From Blakeslea trispora (Eukaryota > Mucoromycota > Mucoromycetes > Mucorales > Choanephoraceae): a stretch of 64,000 nt of DNA. The position numbers were made by a program, and so were the translations under genes. Of this stretch, positions 20,903-34,545 are shown in pieces (the first letter of the stretch is position 1; every line of letters begins with the position of its first letter). Under the pieces are notes generated by a model. The model was not told the DNA's origin. It saw only the letters and a program-made list of their open reading frames with translations, and searched no databases. The stretch spans positions 1-64,000 of the forward strand of contig JAIWNE010000140.1 in NCBI GenBank assembly GCA_025331445.1, read 5' to 3'.

Positions 20903-23652
20903 CTTAGTTATTTTTTTCTAAGTTGTATCAAGCAAGAAAAAATATGTAGAAAAACTAGCAAGATATAAGCTTTATTTGGCTTATTTATATAATTCTCAAA
21001 TGATTGACATTTTATGGGAGACTTAAAGAAGGGTCAAGAAAATGATTTTCCTAAAGGAGTACGCAGAAATTATAATAGATAAACATTCACTAATTTCCCT
21101 GCCAAGCCAAGAAAAAAAATATGTGCATCCTGTTTTGTATGCACTAGAAGCATAATGTTTATATTTCCAATATAATACAGGCCTTAAAGAGCATTTAATC
21201 AAATAAGCAACAATCAAATTAATCCTTGGAAACAACCAGGTTTTCGTTTTGATCTCAAACACCTGTGTCCTTAAGGTGGCAAAGAAAGAGGGAAAACTAG
21301 AAACTATTTCTTAGTATTCTGTTGTTATTTATGCCCTGAGATGATATAACAGCTTACTCCTTCATATGACCTCCTTTAGTGAAAGTTTGATTTCAAGAAG
21401 AGTCTTGAAAGAGAAAAGAATTAGATCAGTATGTGTGCATCTTGCATAGAAATCATGCTTTTGATAAAAAGAAAAAAAAAGGAGGTTTCTATAAGGAGAG
21501 CCACCAAATTTTATTGACCTTTTTCTTTTTCAGGAATAAAAAAAAAAGACCATCAAATTATTAGGTCAATGATGTATAACCGTATGTTCTTCTCAAGCAA
21601 AACAGCGAGTAAAGAAGTTACTTGTCAACGAAAAAAAAAAAAGAAAACATGAGAAGAAGAAGCACAAGGGAGCACCAGCAGACACATTTCCATAGAAAAG
21701 TATGCGTCAGATAGAAAAAAAGAATAACGGAGCTCATATTAACTCTGCTTGTTAAAAGTAACTCGCGCATGGTCTATCTCAGGAGAAAAGAAGGCGCCCA
21801 GTCTAATTCATGTAGAGTTGTTTGAGTGTGGCGAAACATCTTCCAAGCATTTGAGCAGTTTAGTTTGAAATTCATGTGAAGTCAAATTGGGAAGGCTTTA
21901 TTGCAAGAAAAAGAAAGAAAAGAAACAAGAACAAACGACCTGTGAGCGGATGCTGACACTAAAGGTTCCTGTCATTCCTAGTCGATGTATCTCTATCTTC
22001 TTGATTTTTGACTGTCTATGCATAATGTCCAGAGTGGTATGTAGTCTATTCAGTATTGGTTCTCAAACTGCATAACAACATAGAGAGTCATGTATCTCTT
22101 CTTCTACATTGCAATATTGAAGATACTAGAACTAGCTTATGAATATATCACTATTCAAAAGACAATTGCGAGGGGTTTCTTGCCTTTTTCTTTTTAAAAT
22201 TTCTAATCGTGATCTTTATTCGTTAACCCTCATACAATAACTGTTGTAGAAGATCAATCACATGGACCGAAAAAAGGGGGTGGAAGGGAGGGAATGAGAG
22301 GTTATAATTGTATCTAAGTAGGAAACTATTGCAAGCTATACGCGCCTAAAGTAGACTATAAGAGTAGGGTTTGAAATTGACAAGTTGCAAATAATAAAAA
22401 ACAGATCGACACTCTTGTACATCCTTCTATAGTTGGAATAGAAATGCCAGTAAAAGTAGAACAATGCAACAACGGTTTTCATTGCTTTGTATTTAGCTGA
22501 GTGCATGTTTGGCTAATATGTTTGATTACTAAACAGTTATTTTTGTGGAAAGAACAGATTGAGCGAAACATATCGCCACCGAGAAGCAAAAACATGCGAG
22601 AAAATGGTTTCAAGGGGTGGAGATGGGGAGAAGGGAGTAAAGTATATAAGCTCAAAACAAAAAATACATACATACTACATTTGAAGGTTATCATCCGTAT
22701 TCATGTGTAAATACAGGCCTTGTATTCCTTTTTCCAAGCATCCCAGCATGCATCGAGGCCATAGTAGAGCAAATAAACTCGTATGCTGCAAGCAGAGAGT
22801 AAATTACATCAATTGTGTACAAATATGCCTTGTGTCAATAAGGAACTGAATGCTATCTGCACCGCATCTTGTTCCTAAAGAAGCAGGAGCAAAGTAGATA
22901 ATAAGTCTTAATAATTATGTTAATCATCTTCAGATAGCAAATGGATGCTTCTTGTTGTACCAACTTGGCAAATAATGAATCAAGTTGTAAAAGCTGTGAA
23001 CAAGATAAAGATAAAGGTCAAACCGAAAAAAAACATGATTTTGTTGCCAAAATTTACGATTTTTAAAACAACTTTTTGGTTTCAAAGTGCTGAATCGCTT
23101 GAGTAGAAATGACGCATGTTAAAGATCAGATGTGTATCACATACATTAATATAAAATTGAAAAGCTGCAGCATACTGTCCCTTTGACTTTGAAGTATCAG
23201 TTTAGCATCAGTTTTTGGGTTCTTTCTTTATCATCTTTTTGAGAAACCACAATTTGGTTCAGAAGTAATTCACGACCAATGTTTTTAGTAAAGTGTAACA
23301 TTGTAACGGTATGTTTTAATACGGTGTTTGATTTTGAATATATGGTCTGTCAATTAGACACTCAGTCTCTGGCGGATCTCAAATCACTGACACTCAGAGT
23401 CAATACAACGCAAGCTGGGCAGTCTTTTGGATGTCTGAGTTTTTCGGTACACATGATGGAAGCTTAATCTGTTTTGCGTATACCCCATGTTATCTTAAAA
23501 AAGAAAATGAAAAAAAGTATGAAAGATAAATTTCCTTAGTACAATAAGAGTATGTGGAGAAATAGAATGAAAGCAGAATAGATGAGAAAAAGGTGTAGTA
23601 CGATAAAATATTTCGCAAATACAAATTTTTATTATGTGACAAAATCAGCCAA
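20903..23652. other. Gene-free stretch upstream of ICL
   Basis: The first few hundred bases are presumably the ICL promoter, with TTATTTATATAA at about 20980-20991. The rest has only short frames without motifs and poly-A/T runs. No RNA gene was found. Confidence 0.45.
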
Positions 23653-24802
23653 GGCGTATTGTTTTGTTGTTTCAATTATATCTTTGATATGACTCCCCCC
23701 ACATATTCAACTTGATTCCATTTAATAGTTGCAATGAATTCTTCTGTACCCTGCTATTATTCAAATGAGTGAAGAAGGCTCTTTTTGTGTAGATAGAAAC
23801 GGCTTGGTGAAGAGAAGACTAGAAAGAGCTACAGCTTCAGAGAGGTTAAGAATATTAGTTTGCCAATAATAAATAGCCTTGTTCATTTGAATGACTTACT
23901 TTTCTTGCTCAAAAAGTGATGAATTCAGAAAGCTTTTGGTGTATTGCTTCTGTCTAAATTTGTCATAGCCATAGCATGAGCTGCATTGACTATGGACCAA
24001 ATAGGCTTTAAAAACCTTCTCATACTTATTATAACGCACTGGTTACTGTTCATATGCTAACATAAACAAAGTCAAAGACTTGTTACCTGTTCTGAACAAT
24101 GTATCATTGCGACGAGTTAAAATAAGAAGAAACGTGTAGCCTTCATTAGCACTATACGCAGTAATTTGGTACAACAAAATTACTTGAAGCAATTTGAGCG
24201 TATTCAGGGACATTAAGCCAGTGAGATTTACCAACTAAAATATCAACATCAAAGCAAGTCTTGTCTGCAAACTCTTTTCTTACAATTGTCCAAACCATAT
24301 GCATTACCAATTATCTCTTTGTACTGGTTGAAGTTGAAGACCGACTGATCTCTCATTGCAGACTTTGATATCGATTAAGCATGAGTAGCTGTTCTCAGGC
24401 AGTGCATTCAAGACTTGCTTTTGCATGTTCTGACAGCTATCATCAACAGCTCTTTCTTTTTCTTTCTCTTCTTCTTTGCAGTTTTTTGTATCATATTTAG
24501 TGTTAAGCGTAAAAGAGAATTAGGTTACATACTGACTTCTCTATAAGCTTAAAATAGTATTCAATCATCTATTTTTGTTGTTGCTGTTGTTTTCTTTGAC
24601 TATAGCTTCCATTCACTGTTAGAATCAATTGAGATGTCAATAATTTCGTGGCCAAGATTCATTATGATTAAGAGTAGAAGAAAGCAACAAGCAAAAGAAG
24701 CCTATTCCTCATTCCTTTCAACAAAAGTTGGAAAAGATACCATAGATTATTCTGAGTGTAGTTGCGAGAAGGGTACGCCAGAGTGGCTCGTTCGTAGTAA
24801 AG
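23653..24802 (-). mobile_element. TIR-bearing repeat element, copy 1 (left end lost)
   Basis: Nearly identical over about 1.05 kb to 57509-58671. The right end (24774-24802, extending less clearly to about 24825) is an inverted match to the left end of copy 2, while the corresponding left terminus here is degraded (alignment begins near GGCGTATTGTT). On the minus strand it carries coding-like blocks with gaps: SCQNMQKQVLNALPENSYSC, DVDILVGKSHWLNVPEYAQ and SQCSSCYGYDKFRQKQYTKS. No transposase is recognisable, so it looks non-autonomous, possibly carrying pieces of a captured or ancestral gene. Confidence 0.7.
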
Positions 24803-24825
24803 TTCATGTTTTATCTGATTAATCG

Positions 24826-26283
24826 GCACTTGTAAACCGGAAGTCAGGCCATTCATTGTCTCGTAATAATTAGAGAGAATAGCGGATTCATCCTATTTTC
24901 TTCTAAACAATAAGCCCTTTTCCCTCTGCCATATATTCCAAAACGCTGCTGCCAAATACGTGTATTCCTAACAAAGAAAGACGCATTATTTAAAAATGAA
25001 ACAGCTTGAGAGAGGGAAGACTCAGCTTGTCAATGCCGAATTCTTTGACTCTTTTTTCTTTCTTCTATAGATTGACCTGAAAATCTTCAGGTTATTCTAT
25101 ATACTTCTATGTGTGAGATATCTGTTGAAACAAATCACTAGAAGAGAGCAAGAGAGAAATTTCGTATTGTTGGTATTCTTTTGATTTAAGAAAACAAGAA
25201 TCGGCCAATCATAGAATTTGGTGTTACCTAAGAATGCATGTATGTAACAAAATCAAGGATAGCACTGTAATGAATGGTGGCAAAAACAATTCTATCTCTG
25301 TCCGAGAACGAACTCTTCAAATGCCGGTAACACTTTTGTCCTCTTTCTTCAGAGGGACGGCTATCATCAAGAATAAAGACAAGCTCTCTGCGTATTGAGC
25401 CAAATAAGAGTAACAAAAAAGGGGACAGGCATTGTTTTTTTTTGGGGAGAGATAGAACCTTTTTTTATGAAGAGAAGAGAAACAAGTGAAGCTAGATTAT
25501 AGCTTGCCAGATGTTGACAAGGCAACTCAAAAGAGAGGAAGTAATTAGGAGTCCAGCCAAATAAAAGCTTATTGAAGATAATAGAGAAATTTTATCAAGA
25601 TAACTCAAATATCTGAAGAACAAGCAGTCAATGGCTGTACACATTGAAGGAGTGTAGTCCTGAGATAAGAGCCGCTAATTACACACAAAGACACATACAG
25701 AGAGAGCAGGTTCCTTAAAAGAAGTAGAAAACATGTCGCAAGTTTGATAGAGTAAACGAAGAAACTGATTCAAACCACTCACTAGATAGATGGATAAGCT
25801 AAACACTATCTACATGTAACAAGAAACGAAAGAGAGAATCATTAGATGCTGGTTTGAGGAGAGAGTGACAGACACAAGTGTCTTCTTTAAGTCTAATTAT
25901 CAAGCTCTTATGGTTTGCTATTCACAATTAGATCTGTGCCTTTTATATTGTATTGACCAAAACAACTGAATACAAACATCAATCAGTCAGTCTATTATAC
26001 ATGCTCTTCTCTTAAGCTAATAAAGCTTCTCTAAAGAAAGGACCTAAAGAAGTATTTGCACACACACACATACACACAAAAGTATAGAATCCCTTACTAG
26101 CCTTCTGAGTAAATAGATAAAGAGAATGGTTGCATTTTTCCAAGTTTCAATTCCCTTCCTTTTTTTTTCGCGGCTACTTTAGTTTTCTGTTTAAACTCTG
26201 GTCACTCTTTTTTTTTCTGTTATTTACGTAGACACAACAAAGAAAAACAAAGTGAATCACTTTCTTCATCTTGACGACATTAC
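24826..26283. other. No gene seen; INO80 upstream region
   Basis: A 62-residue minus-strand frame at 25228-25416 looks slightly coding-like but has no motif. From about 26050 the sequence has CA repeats and T runs leading to the INO80 start. Confidence 0.4.
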
Positions 26284-29200
26284 ATGGCGTTCGATCAACC
26301 ATCTCAATCATCAACGCATAGAGCACCTACTGAACAATCCAACGAAGTGCCTTTGCCACGTATTACCTCAGAAGAATGGGAATACAACAGATATAACCCT
26401 GGATCTATAGCCAAAAGAGCTTATCCACCGTCTTCTTCATTTCAAGCCTCCAACCAATCACCAACATCACCCACAGACTACACAACACCTTACCCTCCTG
26501 TTTGGGAGCAGGTAAAAAAGAATAACTCATAAGAGAAATACAAGCATAAGCGATAGACTGACATGTATAATAGAATGCTGGTCGCCCCTATGTATCGCCC
26601 AATAGAGACTATGTACCACCACAACCATCACAATCATCTACACCTTATCCTCCAGCCAATACACTGTATGATCCAATCCGCCATAATAATGGTTACATGA
26701 ATGCACCTGTATGTATTCCTCTCTTCATCCTTGATCTTTTCTTTTAATTGTATATTCATTATCTATATCTCTTTTTTTTTTAATAGTTATCTGAATCACT
26801 TTCTCCTCCTCAACAGGTAAAAAGTCACATCTCTTAATTTTTTTTGTTATTATTTTTGACTAAATGCATGAGTTTGGCAGGAACGGAGTCAGGCAGCTAC
26901 TTCGCCTATCATGTCAATATCTCAATTACTTTCATCTGATAACGCACAACAACAACAACAACAACAACCTTATTCAGGCATGGATGATATGCACACTACT
27001 GACATCTACAAGAATTATTCACCATCTTATGATCCAATCACTGAGTACCGCAGTAACCCTCATGGAGGTCTACAGAGCCTTCTAAATGATCAAGAAGAAC
27101 GTTATCAAATGGCAGATTCAGACACAGACACAGAGGATATTCCATTGATCAAATCACCTCAGATAAAGAAATCATCACCTAAGCCTAAACCAGTGCAAAA
27201 GAAGACTCAAAACAGTAGGTTAACTCATCGCATGCTATCTCGATTCCTCTAAAAAAGAAGCCTTGTTTTGTAGTTCGTACGCATAGTGATATCAGTGATT
27301 TCTCAAGTGAAGAGTTGAGTGATCTTGAAGAAAAACCATCCGCCATCAAGCCATTGGCTCAACGTACTCGTGAAGAATTTGCTTATTCCGATGGAGGCGA
27401 AGAGGAAGAGGATGAGATATTAGTTGCCTTCCGTGAAGAGATGATTCAATTCATGGTGGATGTTCACAAGCGGAAAAAGCAGGTGGTTGAAGACTACAAG
27501 AAAAAGGAAGCTTCAAGACATGTCAAGACAAGAGAGCGTATTGGATTACTTTATGAAAAACGATACGGTACACCTCTGCCTCGAGCCGATATGTTCCGCA
27601 AAAAGAAATCCGACAAATTTGTCAAGCGTATCAAACTCACTCATCTTGCACCAAGTGATGGCGAATCAACAGACACAGAAGGACCCATAGTTGGCAAAAA
27701 GACACACAAAACACAGGATGAACGAACTAGGATCTGGTCAACCATCGCACGAAAAGATATTCCACGTATGTCACGTATCTTGTCTCGTGTCCAAGCAACA
27801 CGATCTGGTAATTGCAAGAAAGTGGCACAGTACTGTCAAAAGGAAGTGCGTCGTGCTGCCACTAATGGAGGACGTGCTAATCGTGATTTACAAAACAAGG
27901 CTAAGCGAGCCAATAAAGAAATGTTACTGTTCTGGAAGAAGAATGAAAAGGAAGAAAGAGAATTGCGAAAGAAGGCAGAGAAGGAAGCACTGGATCGCTT
28001 GAAGCAAGAGGAAGAGCGAAGAGAAGCTCAGCGACAAGCTCGTAAACTCAACTTCTTGATCACTCAAACTGAACTCTACAGTCATTTTATTGGCCGCAAA
28101 ATCAAACAGGATACAGAAGAAGATGACGAAACAGCACAACCTGCCTCATCTGGCCTATCGACACCACTGGAGCCTGTTCAGCCAAGTGATGAGTTGGATG
28201 ATACAGCTGGCGTGACGCACATAGGCGATGTCGATTTTGATGAAGAAGACGAGGCTGTCCTCAAAGAAAAGGCTCGTTTAAGTGCTCAAAACGCATTAGC
28301 TAAACAACGTGAAAAGACACGCGAATTCGATCAAGGAGCACGTCAAAGACGCTTGGCTGCAGGAGATGATGTCAGTCTCAACCAAACAGACTTTGATAAT
28401 ATGAACTTCCAGGAACCCTCAAGCATGGGATCAGCCCCCGAAGTGACTCAGCCCTCGATGCTAATGTGTCAACTCAAGAGCTATCAGATCAAGGGTCTCA
28501 GTTGGCTGGCTAATTTGTATGAGCAAGGCATCAACGGTATTCTGGCAGATGAAATGGGTTTGGGTAAAACAGTCCAGTCTATCTCTTTGCTTGCCTATCT
28601 GGCCGAAGTCCATAACATCTGGGGTCCCTTTTTGGTCATTGCTCCTGCCTCTACCCTTCACAATTGGCAGCAGGAATTTGCCAAATTCGTGCCTCAGTTC
28701 AGAGCACTTCCTTACTGGGGTAATCCAAAAGACCGTAAGGTCCTTCGTCAATTTTGGAACAGAAAGCAATTATATGGCAAAGATGCTCCTTTCCATATTG
28801 TCATCACGAGTTATCAATTGGTACTTACAGATGTTACCTACTTCCAACGTGTCAAATGGCAATATATGATCCTGGATGAGGCTCAGGCCATCAAGAGTTC
28901 TTCTAGTGCTCGTTGGAAGCAGTTGCTTGGTTTCCACTGTCGTAATCGATTGCTTTTGACAGGTACACCCATTCAGAATAGCATGCAGGAGCTTTGGGCC
29001 TTGCTTCACTTTATTATGCCTACTCTTTTTGATTCACACGAAGAATTCAGCGAATGGTTCTCCAAGGATATCGAGAGTCATGCTGAAAACAAGGGGTCGC
29101 TTAACCAACACCAATTGAAACGTTTGCATATGATCTTGAAACCCTTTATGTTGCGCCGTATCAAACGCAATGTACAGCATGAACTTGGCGAGAAGATTGA

Positions 29201-31174
29201 AGTAGAGATCCACTGTGAGCTGACAGCAAGACAAAGAGCGCTTTACCGTGGTCTCAAGGAAAAGATTTCTATATCCGAGCTGCTTGAAAAAGCTACTTCT
29301 CTGGGTGAGATTGAGAATATGGACAGTCTGATGAACTTGGTGATGCAGTTCAGAAAAGTCTGTAATCATCCTGAACTGTTTGAGCGAGCTGATGTTGAAT
29401 CTCCTCTTTCCTTTTGTCACTTTAGTGAGACAGGTTCCCTCTCTAAAGAGACATCCCTTTACTGTCCTTATTCTGCATCGAGTCCAATCAAGTACCGTAT
29501 TCCCAAAAGACTCTATAGAAATGGTGGATTCCTTAAGATTGTCAGTCCAGATACACAGGCTGGCTTCCGAACCAAATACCTTCACAACCTGTTTAGTATC
29601 TGGCGTGCAGATCATATTCACCAATCTGAGTTTTCTGATCATGGCTTTTCGTTTTTGCGATTTGTAGACACATCAGCCTCTGAAGCTAGTTATCTGTTCA
29701 AGGCAAGCCTGTTAGAGAAATGGATAGATTATCTTGCTAGAAGAGATCAACGGTCTAGAAGACGATTGTATGATTCACCCCAATCAGCCACAACAGCTCT
29801 GTTCTTGATTAAAGAGGCAGTACAACCTATTGATCCCATCTTGGTTTCACCAGGTTCTGTTCTTGATGAGCTTATTCATCTATCAGACACATTTGTTCGT
29901 AAGACGCATCTCTTTGGACAATGTTATTTACCTGCTGTAAGTACAAATGAAAGCATTTGATGATTTGGAAAAAATTGACTTCTTTGATGGACTAGGTTAA
30001 AGCTGTACCTGTTGATTTTGTATGTGATGACATGTCATTTGTCCGTGAGAAACAAGAATGGATGTTTGATATCAACACACGATCCTATCTGTTTGGAACA
30101 CCAGAATATGTAAGCAAGTCTAAGCCTGAAGAAGCTTCCAATCTGTCGATGGTTGTACATCAACACCATACAGGCATTATGACTACGCCTACCAGTGGTT
30201 ATGGTTTCTCATGGATGAAAGTACCATGTAAAGTCTAGTTATGCCCTTATATATATACCCTTTTTTCTAATCTATACATTTTCTTGTTAGCTATGAAGGA
30301 TCTTATTTTAGATTCTGGCAAGTTAGCCATGTTGGACAAGTTGTTAGAGAAGCTCAAGACAGAGGGACATCGTTGTCTGATTTACTTCCAGATGACACGT
30401 ATGATTGATCTGTTTGAAGAATACATTGGCTACAAACAATACCGTTATCTCCGTCTAGACGGTTCTTCGAAAATTTCTGATCGTCGAGACATGGTACAAG
30501 ACTGGCAAACTCGCCCTGAAATCTTTATTTTCTTGCTCAGTACACGTGCTGGTGGTTTGGGTATCAACCTGACAGCAGCCGATACAGTCATCTTTTACGA
30601 CAGTGATTGGAATCCCACGGTGGATCAACAAGCTATGGACCGTGCTCATCGTCTAGGTCAAACAAAGCAGGTGACTGTCTATCGTCTGATTACGAAGGGT
30701 ACTATTGAAGAACGTATCCTTCAGAGAGCTAAGCAAAAGGATGAAATTCAAAAGGTTGTTATTTCCGGTGGTGAGTTCAGACAAGTCGACTTCAAGCCTA
30801 GAGAAATTGTATCTCTTTTGTTGGATGATGAAGGTAAGGGGGGAAAAAAGACAAACAAAAGAAATAGTTACTTATTCTGTCTTGCAATAGAATTGGATGA
30901 TAAACTTCAATTACAATTAAAACGCAAGGCAGAAGAAGAGGAAGAACAAAAGAAGGCTGCACGCCCTGCTAAGCGATCAAGAAAACAAGCATTGGCGGTT
31001 GAAGGCTCTAAGGAATCAACGCCTGCCTTAAGTCCTTCGAATGTAGATAGGTTGTTTAGTGCGGGAGAAGATACATTTAATACCGAAGAAGACAATGGTA
31101 CACCTTCACCAGCTAAAAAGTCAAAAGGAACACGCATTGGTCGACCTAGAACTAATTTCTCATTTACTGGTTAA
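26284..31174 (+). CDS. INO80: INO80 chromatin-remodelling ATPase
   Basis: Eight exons: 26284-26511, 26574-26708, 26787-26816, 26881-27214, 27274-29936, 29996-30227, 30291-30833 and 30891-31174, about 1482 residues. The protein is the SNF2-family motor of the INO80 complex, which slides nucleosomes and exchanges H2A.Z. The N-terminus is low-complexity with a short polyGln tract. The DBINO-type basic/helical region (about residues 400-560) is followed by [20 protein letters not shown]. The Walker A motif DEMGLGKT lies near residue 674, DEAQ near 776 and LLTGTPIQN after it. The second lobe ([28 protein letters not shown]) is separated from the first by an insertion of more than 250 residues, diagnostic of INO80. 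The C-terminus is basic. The last intron (57 nt) is also open in frame. Confidence 0.96.
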
Positions 31175-31452
31175 GAATAAAGTATATAAACTGATGTTTT
31201 TTTGAACCAAAAAAAAATATTTTTATTATGTGAGAAAATTACCCATCCTGCAACCGGGATAGCTGTCGGTTCCGACCATGTTGAATGTCGTAATTATATA
31301 TAAACAAAACGAAAGAAATAAAAAATTATCTAACAAGTGAAGAAATTATTAAATGAACAGAAAAAAAGAGGGGATATGGGAGAAATGCAAATAAGAAATA
31401 AAAGTTTGTTGAAAACGCAAAAATAAGGGCGGGATGAGAGGATTCATCAAGC

Positions 31453-32774
31453 TTAGAACTTGAGTTCCTTAGGGTGTTCCCAAGTGAATTCATCACGACC
31501 AAAGTGACCGTAAGCAGCAGTCTTTTGGTAGATGGGCTTGAAGAGGTCAAGGTCCTTGACAATAACACCGGGACGGAGATCGAAGTTGTTGCGGATGATT
31601 TCAACCAATTCGTTGGTAGACTTTTCAGAGGTACCGTAGGTATCAACAAAGATAGAGAGGGGTTCAGCAACACCGATAGCGTAAGAGAGTTGGACAAGGG
31701 CACGACGAGCGAGCTTGGCGTTAACAAGAGACTTGGCGATCCAACGAGCAGTGTAAGCAGCAGAACGATCAACCTTGGACCAATCCTTACCAGAGAAGGC
31801 ACCACCACCGTGAGCACCCCAACCACTATAAAAAATAAAAAAAATAAAGTTAAATAACCGCTTCAACAAAAACCTCTTCATACAAAGAAAAAAATTTTTT
31901 TTTTTACAAAAAAAATTTCTCGGTATTAAAAAAGAAAACTTACCCATAAGTATCAACAATAATCTTACGACCAGTCAAACCGGCATCACCTTGAGGACCA
32001 CCGATGATGAACTTACCGGAGGGTTGCAAGTGGTAGACGGTATCCTTCAAGAGGTTTTCGGGGATAACAGGCTTAATGATGTGTTCCATCAAAGCCTTAC
32101 GGAGATCTTCGGTTTCGATTTCAGCAGCGTGTTGAACAGAGATGACAACGGTGTCGACACGAAGAGGGACCATAGCACCGTTTTCGTTCTTGTATTCGAT
32201 GGTAACTTGGGTCTTACTGTCAGGACGCAACCAAGAGAGGGTACCGTCACGACGGAGGTCAGACATACGCTTGTTGAGCTTGTGAGAGAGGACAGCAGTC
32301 AAGGGCATCATCTCGGGAGTTTCATCAGTGGCATAACCGAACATGATACCTTGGTCACCAGCACCAATGTCTTCAATGTTGAAGGACTTTTGAACCAAAC
32401 CTTGAGAGATATCGGGAGATTGTTGTTCAATAGCAACCAAGACGTTACAGGTCTTGTAATCGAAACCCTTTTCGGAATCATCGTAACCAATTTGCTTGAT
32501 GGTGTTACGGATGATCTTTTGGTAATCAAGGTTAGCCTTGGTGGTGATTTCACCAAAGACCATGATCATACCGGTCTTGGCAGCAGTTTCACAAGCAACC
32601 TTGGACAAAGGATCTTGAGCCAAACAGGCATCCAAAATAGCATCAGAGACTTGATCACAGATCTTGTCTATAAAACAAGTTAGTTATGGTCACTTTGTCA
32701 TTGTTCTTCATTTGTAGCTTACCAGGGTGACCTTCACCGACAGATTCAGAAGTGAAAAGGAAAGTTTCGCTCAT
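31453..32774 (-). CDS. SAM: S-adenosylmethionine synthetase
   Basis: Three exons, 32723-32774, 31944-32667 and 31453-31825, give 382 residues. The cytosolic enzyme makes the methyl donor AdoMet from methionine and ATP. Family signatures are visible: GEGHPGDK (split by intron 1), [12 protein letters not shown] at about 119-130, [20 protein letters not shown], and the phosphate-binding GGGAFSGKD just after intron 2. Codon use is strongly biased to C-ending, preferred codons, as in highly expressed genes; this leaves a long shadow frame open on the other strand. It converges with INO80 (279 bp between stops). Confidence 0.97.
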
Positions 32775-33520
32775 ATTTGTTATTTTGATAAGAGAGATTT
32801 GTAAGGAAAACAAAAACAAAAAAAATGACAAGGCTTCAGAAAAAAATATCTGATTTTATTTACAAAAAAAAAAGACAGTAGACTGAAAGCCACTTGCATC
32901 AGCCAATGAAATCAGAGACATGTTAAATTTCCTGCCAATCAGAATGCAATGAATATTCAATCGCGACATCTCTAATCAAAATCATGGATCTTTGTGTTTA
33001 ATATCTAAAAAAGATGAGCATGGCAGAAAAATGTGTCGCTATTGATAGGATCTTTTTTTTTTTTTTCTTTATCCCCTCCTTTTATCTATTCCCTTTAGCC
33101 TATAAGCAACTGACAGCGTATATGAAGGTAATACATAGATTTATTCATCATGTGACAAAGACGCGTATTGTAAAGTGCGAAATTTTTTTCCTTTTCTACT
33201 TCTCTTCTGTGCCTTATAGCTTATTGTTACTGCTTCCGATTTCTCTTTCTTTTTTTAATATTTTTTTCCCAGGCTCTATTTTTTTTTTTACCATTTGAAG
33301 CCAAAATTACCCTTAATATAACTGTTTAGACAGCTGAGCAGAAACACATGCTTTGTTATATGTTTGAAAAAAGTATGAGTGAGTGAGTAAGAGGGAAAGA
33401 ATGTCTGTGAGTTTTCGCCTCTCTCTCATTTCTTTGTATAAAATAAGGCATGCGTGTATATACATATAAATCAAAGCAAAAAAGAATAGATAAAGGAAGC
33501 AAAAAGAAACACTGTAATAT
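32775..33520. other. SAM synthetase promoter and RPB7 downstream region
   Basis: No gene. It has T- and A-rich tracts, including long T runs at about 33051-33066. Confidence 0.5.
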
Positions 33521-34292
33521 TTATGAGGAGATGACGCCTAAATAGTCTTCTTTGATAGTACCAATAGCAAAGATCTCGGTAGCATCTACACGCGTACCAA
33601 CTAGTTTTAATCGAACTTGAACATCCTTTTGTATCACCTAGGCAACAAATGGTTCTAGCTGACATTCAAACTAATTTTTCTTTTTTTTTTTTTTTTTTCT
33701 TTACCTGATCTTCAGAAGAATAACAAGGTGGATTACCGTTAGCATCAAAACGCATATCTGAAGGTATAAGCTATTCATAACAAATCCATGAGTCTCTTCA
33801 TCATGCATCCCAATTTAACGAATACTCACGTGATAAGATACAAAGACTTGCAATGGACCTACATCAGCAAAGAAACCCATCTAATCCAAACGATAGGTTT
33901 AATTTACTATCTTGTCACTTCAATAAAATGGTTTACCTTATTGACAGTAGTCACAATAGCATCCAACACTTCCCCCTTATAGGGCTTAAAGACAATGGCT
34001 TGATAGCTCAATTTGAATTCAGCTAAACCGGAACCAGGCAAAATCTTGCCTTTACCAATATCATCCAATGTTAACACTGTAATAACATAACCGTATCTTC
34101 CTGTACATGTGCCTTCCACATCAGCGTATAATTTGTCCTTGATCTGACTTTGCATGTTGGGTCCAAAGTAAGAAGGATGTAGCGAGATGGTGTGTGTCAA
34201 CTTTTTCTATGGTTTTTTTTTTTATCGTTCAACGCATCAACACATGCTCTAGAAATAATAAAAAACCATCAATCTCTTTACCAGGAAAAACA
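33521..34292 (-). CDS. RPB7: RNA polymerase II subunit Rpb7
   Basis: Five exons, 34281-34292, 33937-34206, 33830-33880, 33705-33770 and 33521-33637, give 171 residues, the same length as the yeast protein. Rpb7 pairs with Rpb4 to form the polymerase II stalk that contacts emerging RNA. The N-terminal tip domain starts [20 protein letters not shown] and includes [13 protein letters not shown]. The C-terminal S1/OB part covers [20 protein letters not shown] and ends [17 protein letters not shown]. The first exon is only 12 nt (MFFL); it was chosen because it restores the conserved start. It is divergent from the MARCH5-like gene. Confidence 0.95.
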
Positions 34293-34545
34293 TGGTGTCA
34301 GTCTAAGGGCGTGTTTCAATCAGTCTAACAATTGCTTTCTTTTCTTTTCTTCTTTTATTAGGATGATTGTTTTGTTGGGGACAGAAACACTAGTGATTCT
34401 ATGACACGCTTTAAAAAAAACAAGAAAGAGAGAGAGAGCAAAAAAAAAAAAAGCTGTGTGTCAATGTACGTCACACATTCAAAAAGCTCTTCTTTTTTTT
34501 ATTTTGTTTTAAGCTTTTTTGTTTTTTTTCTGCATACACTTTTAT
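34293..34545. promoter_or_regulatory. Shared divergent promoter region of RPB7 and the MARCH5-like gene
   Basis: Only 253 bp separate the two start codons. It is rich in poly-T and poly-A tracts with no obvious TATA box. Confidence 0.5.

Noticed and set aside
29034..29642. 202-residue minus-strand frame opposite INO80
   Set aside because: Lies entirely within the helicase insertion of INO80; low-complexity translation, no motif.
31240..31285. Short hairpin AACCGGGATAGCTGTCGGTT considered as a tRNA or structured RNA
   Set aside because: Only a small stem; it does not fold as a cloverleaf and probably lies in a 3' flank.
31991..32683. 230-residue plus-strand open frame opposite SAM synthetase
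   Set aside because: It is an antisense shadow created by strong codon bias; the minus strand encodes the unmistakable enzyme.
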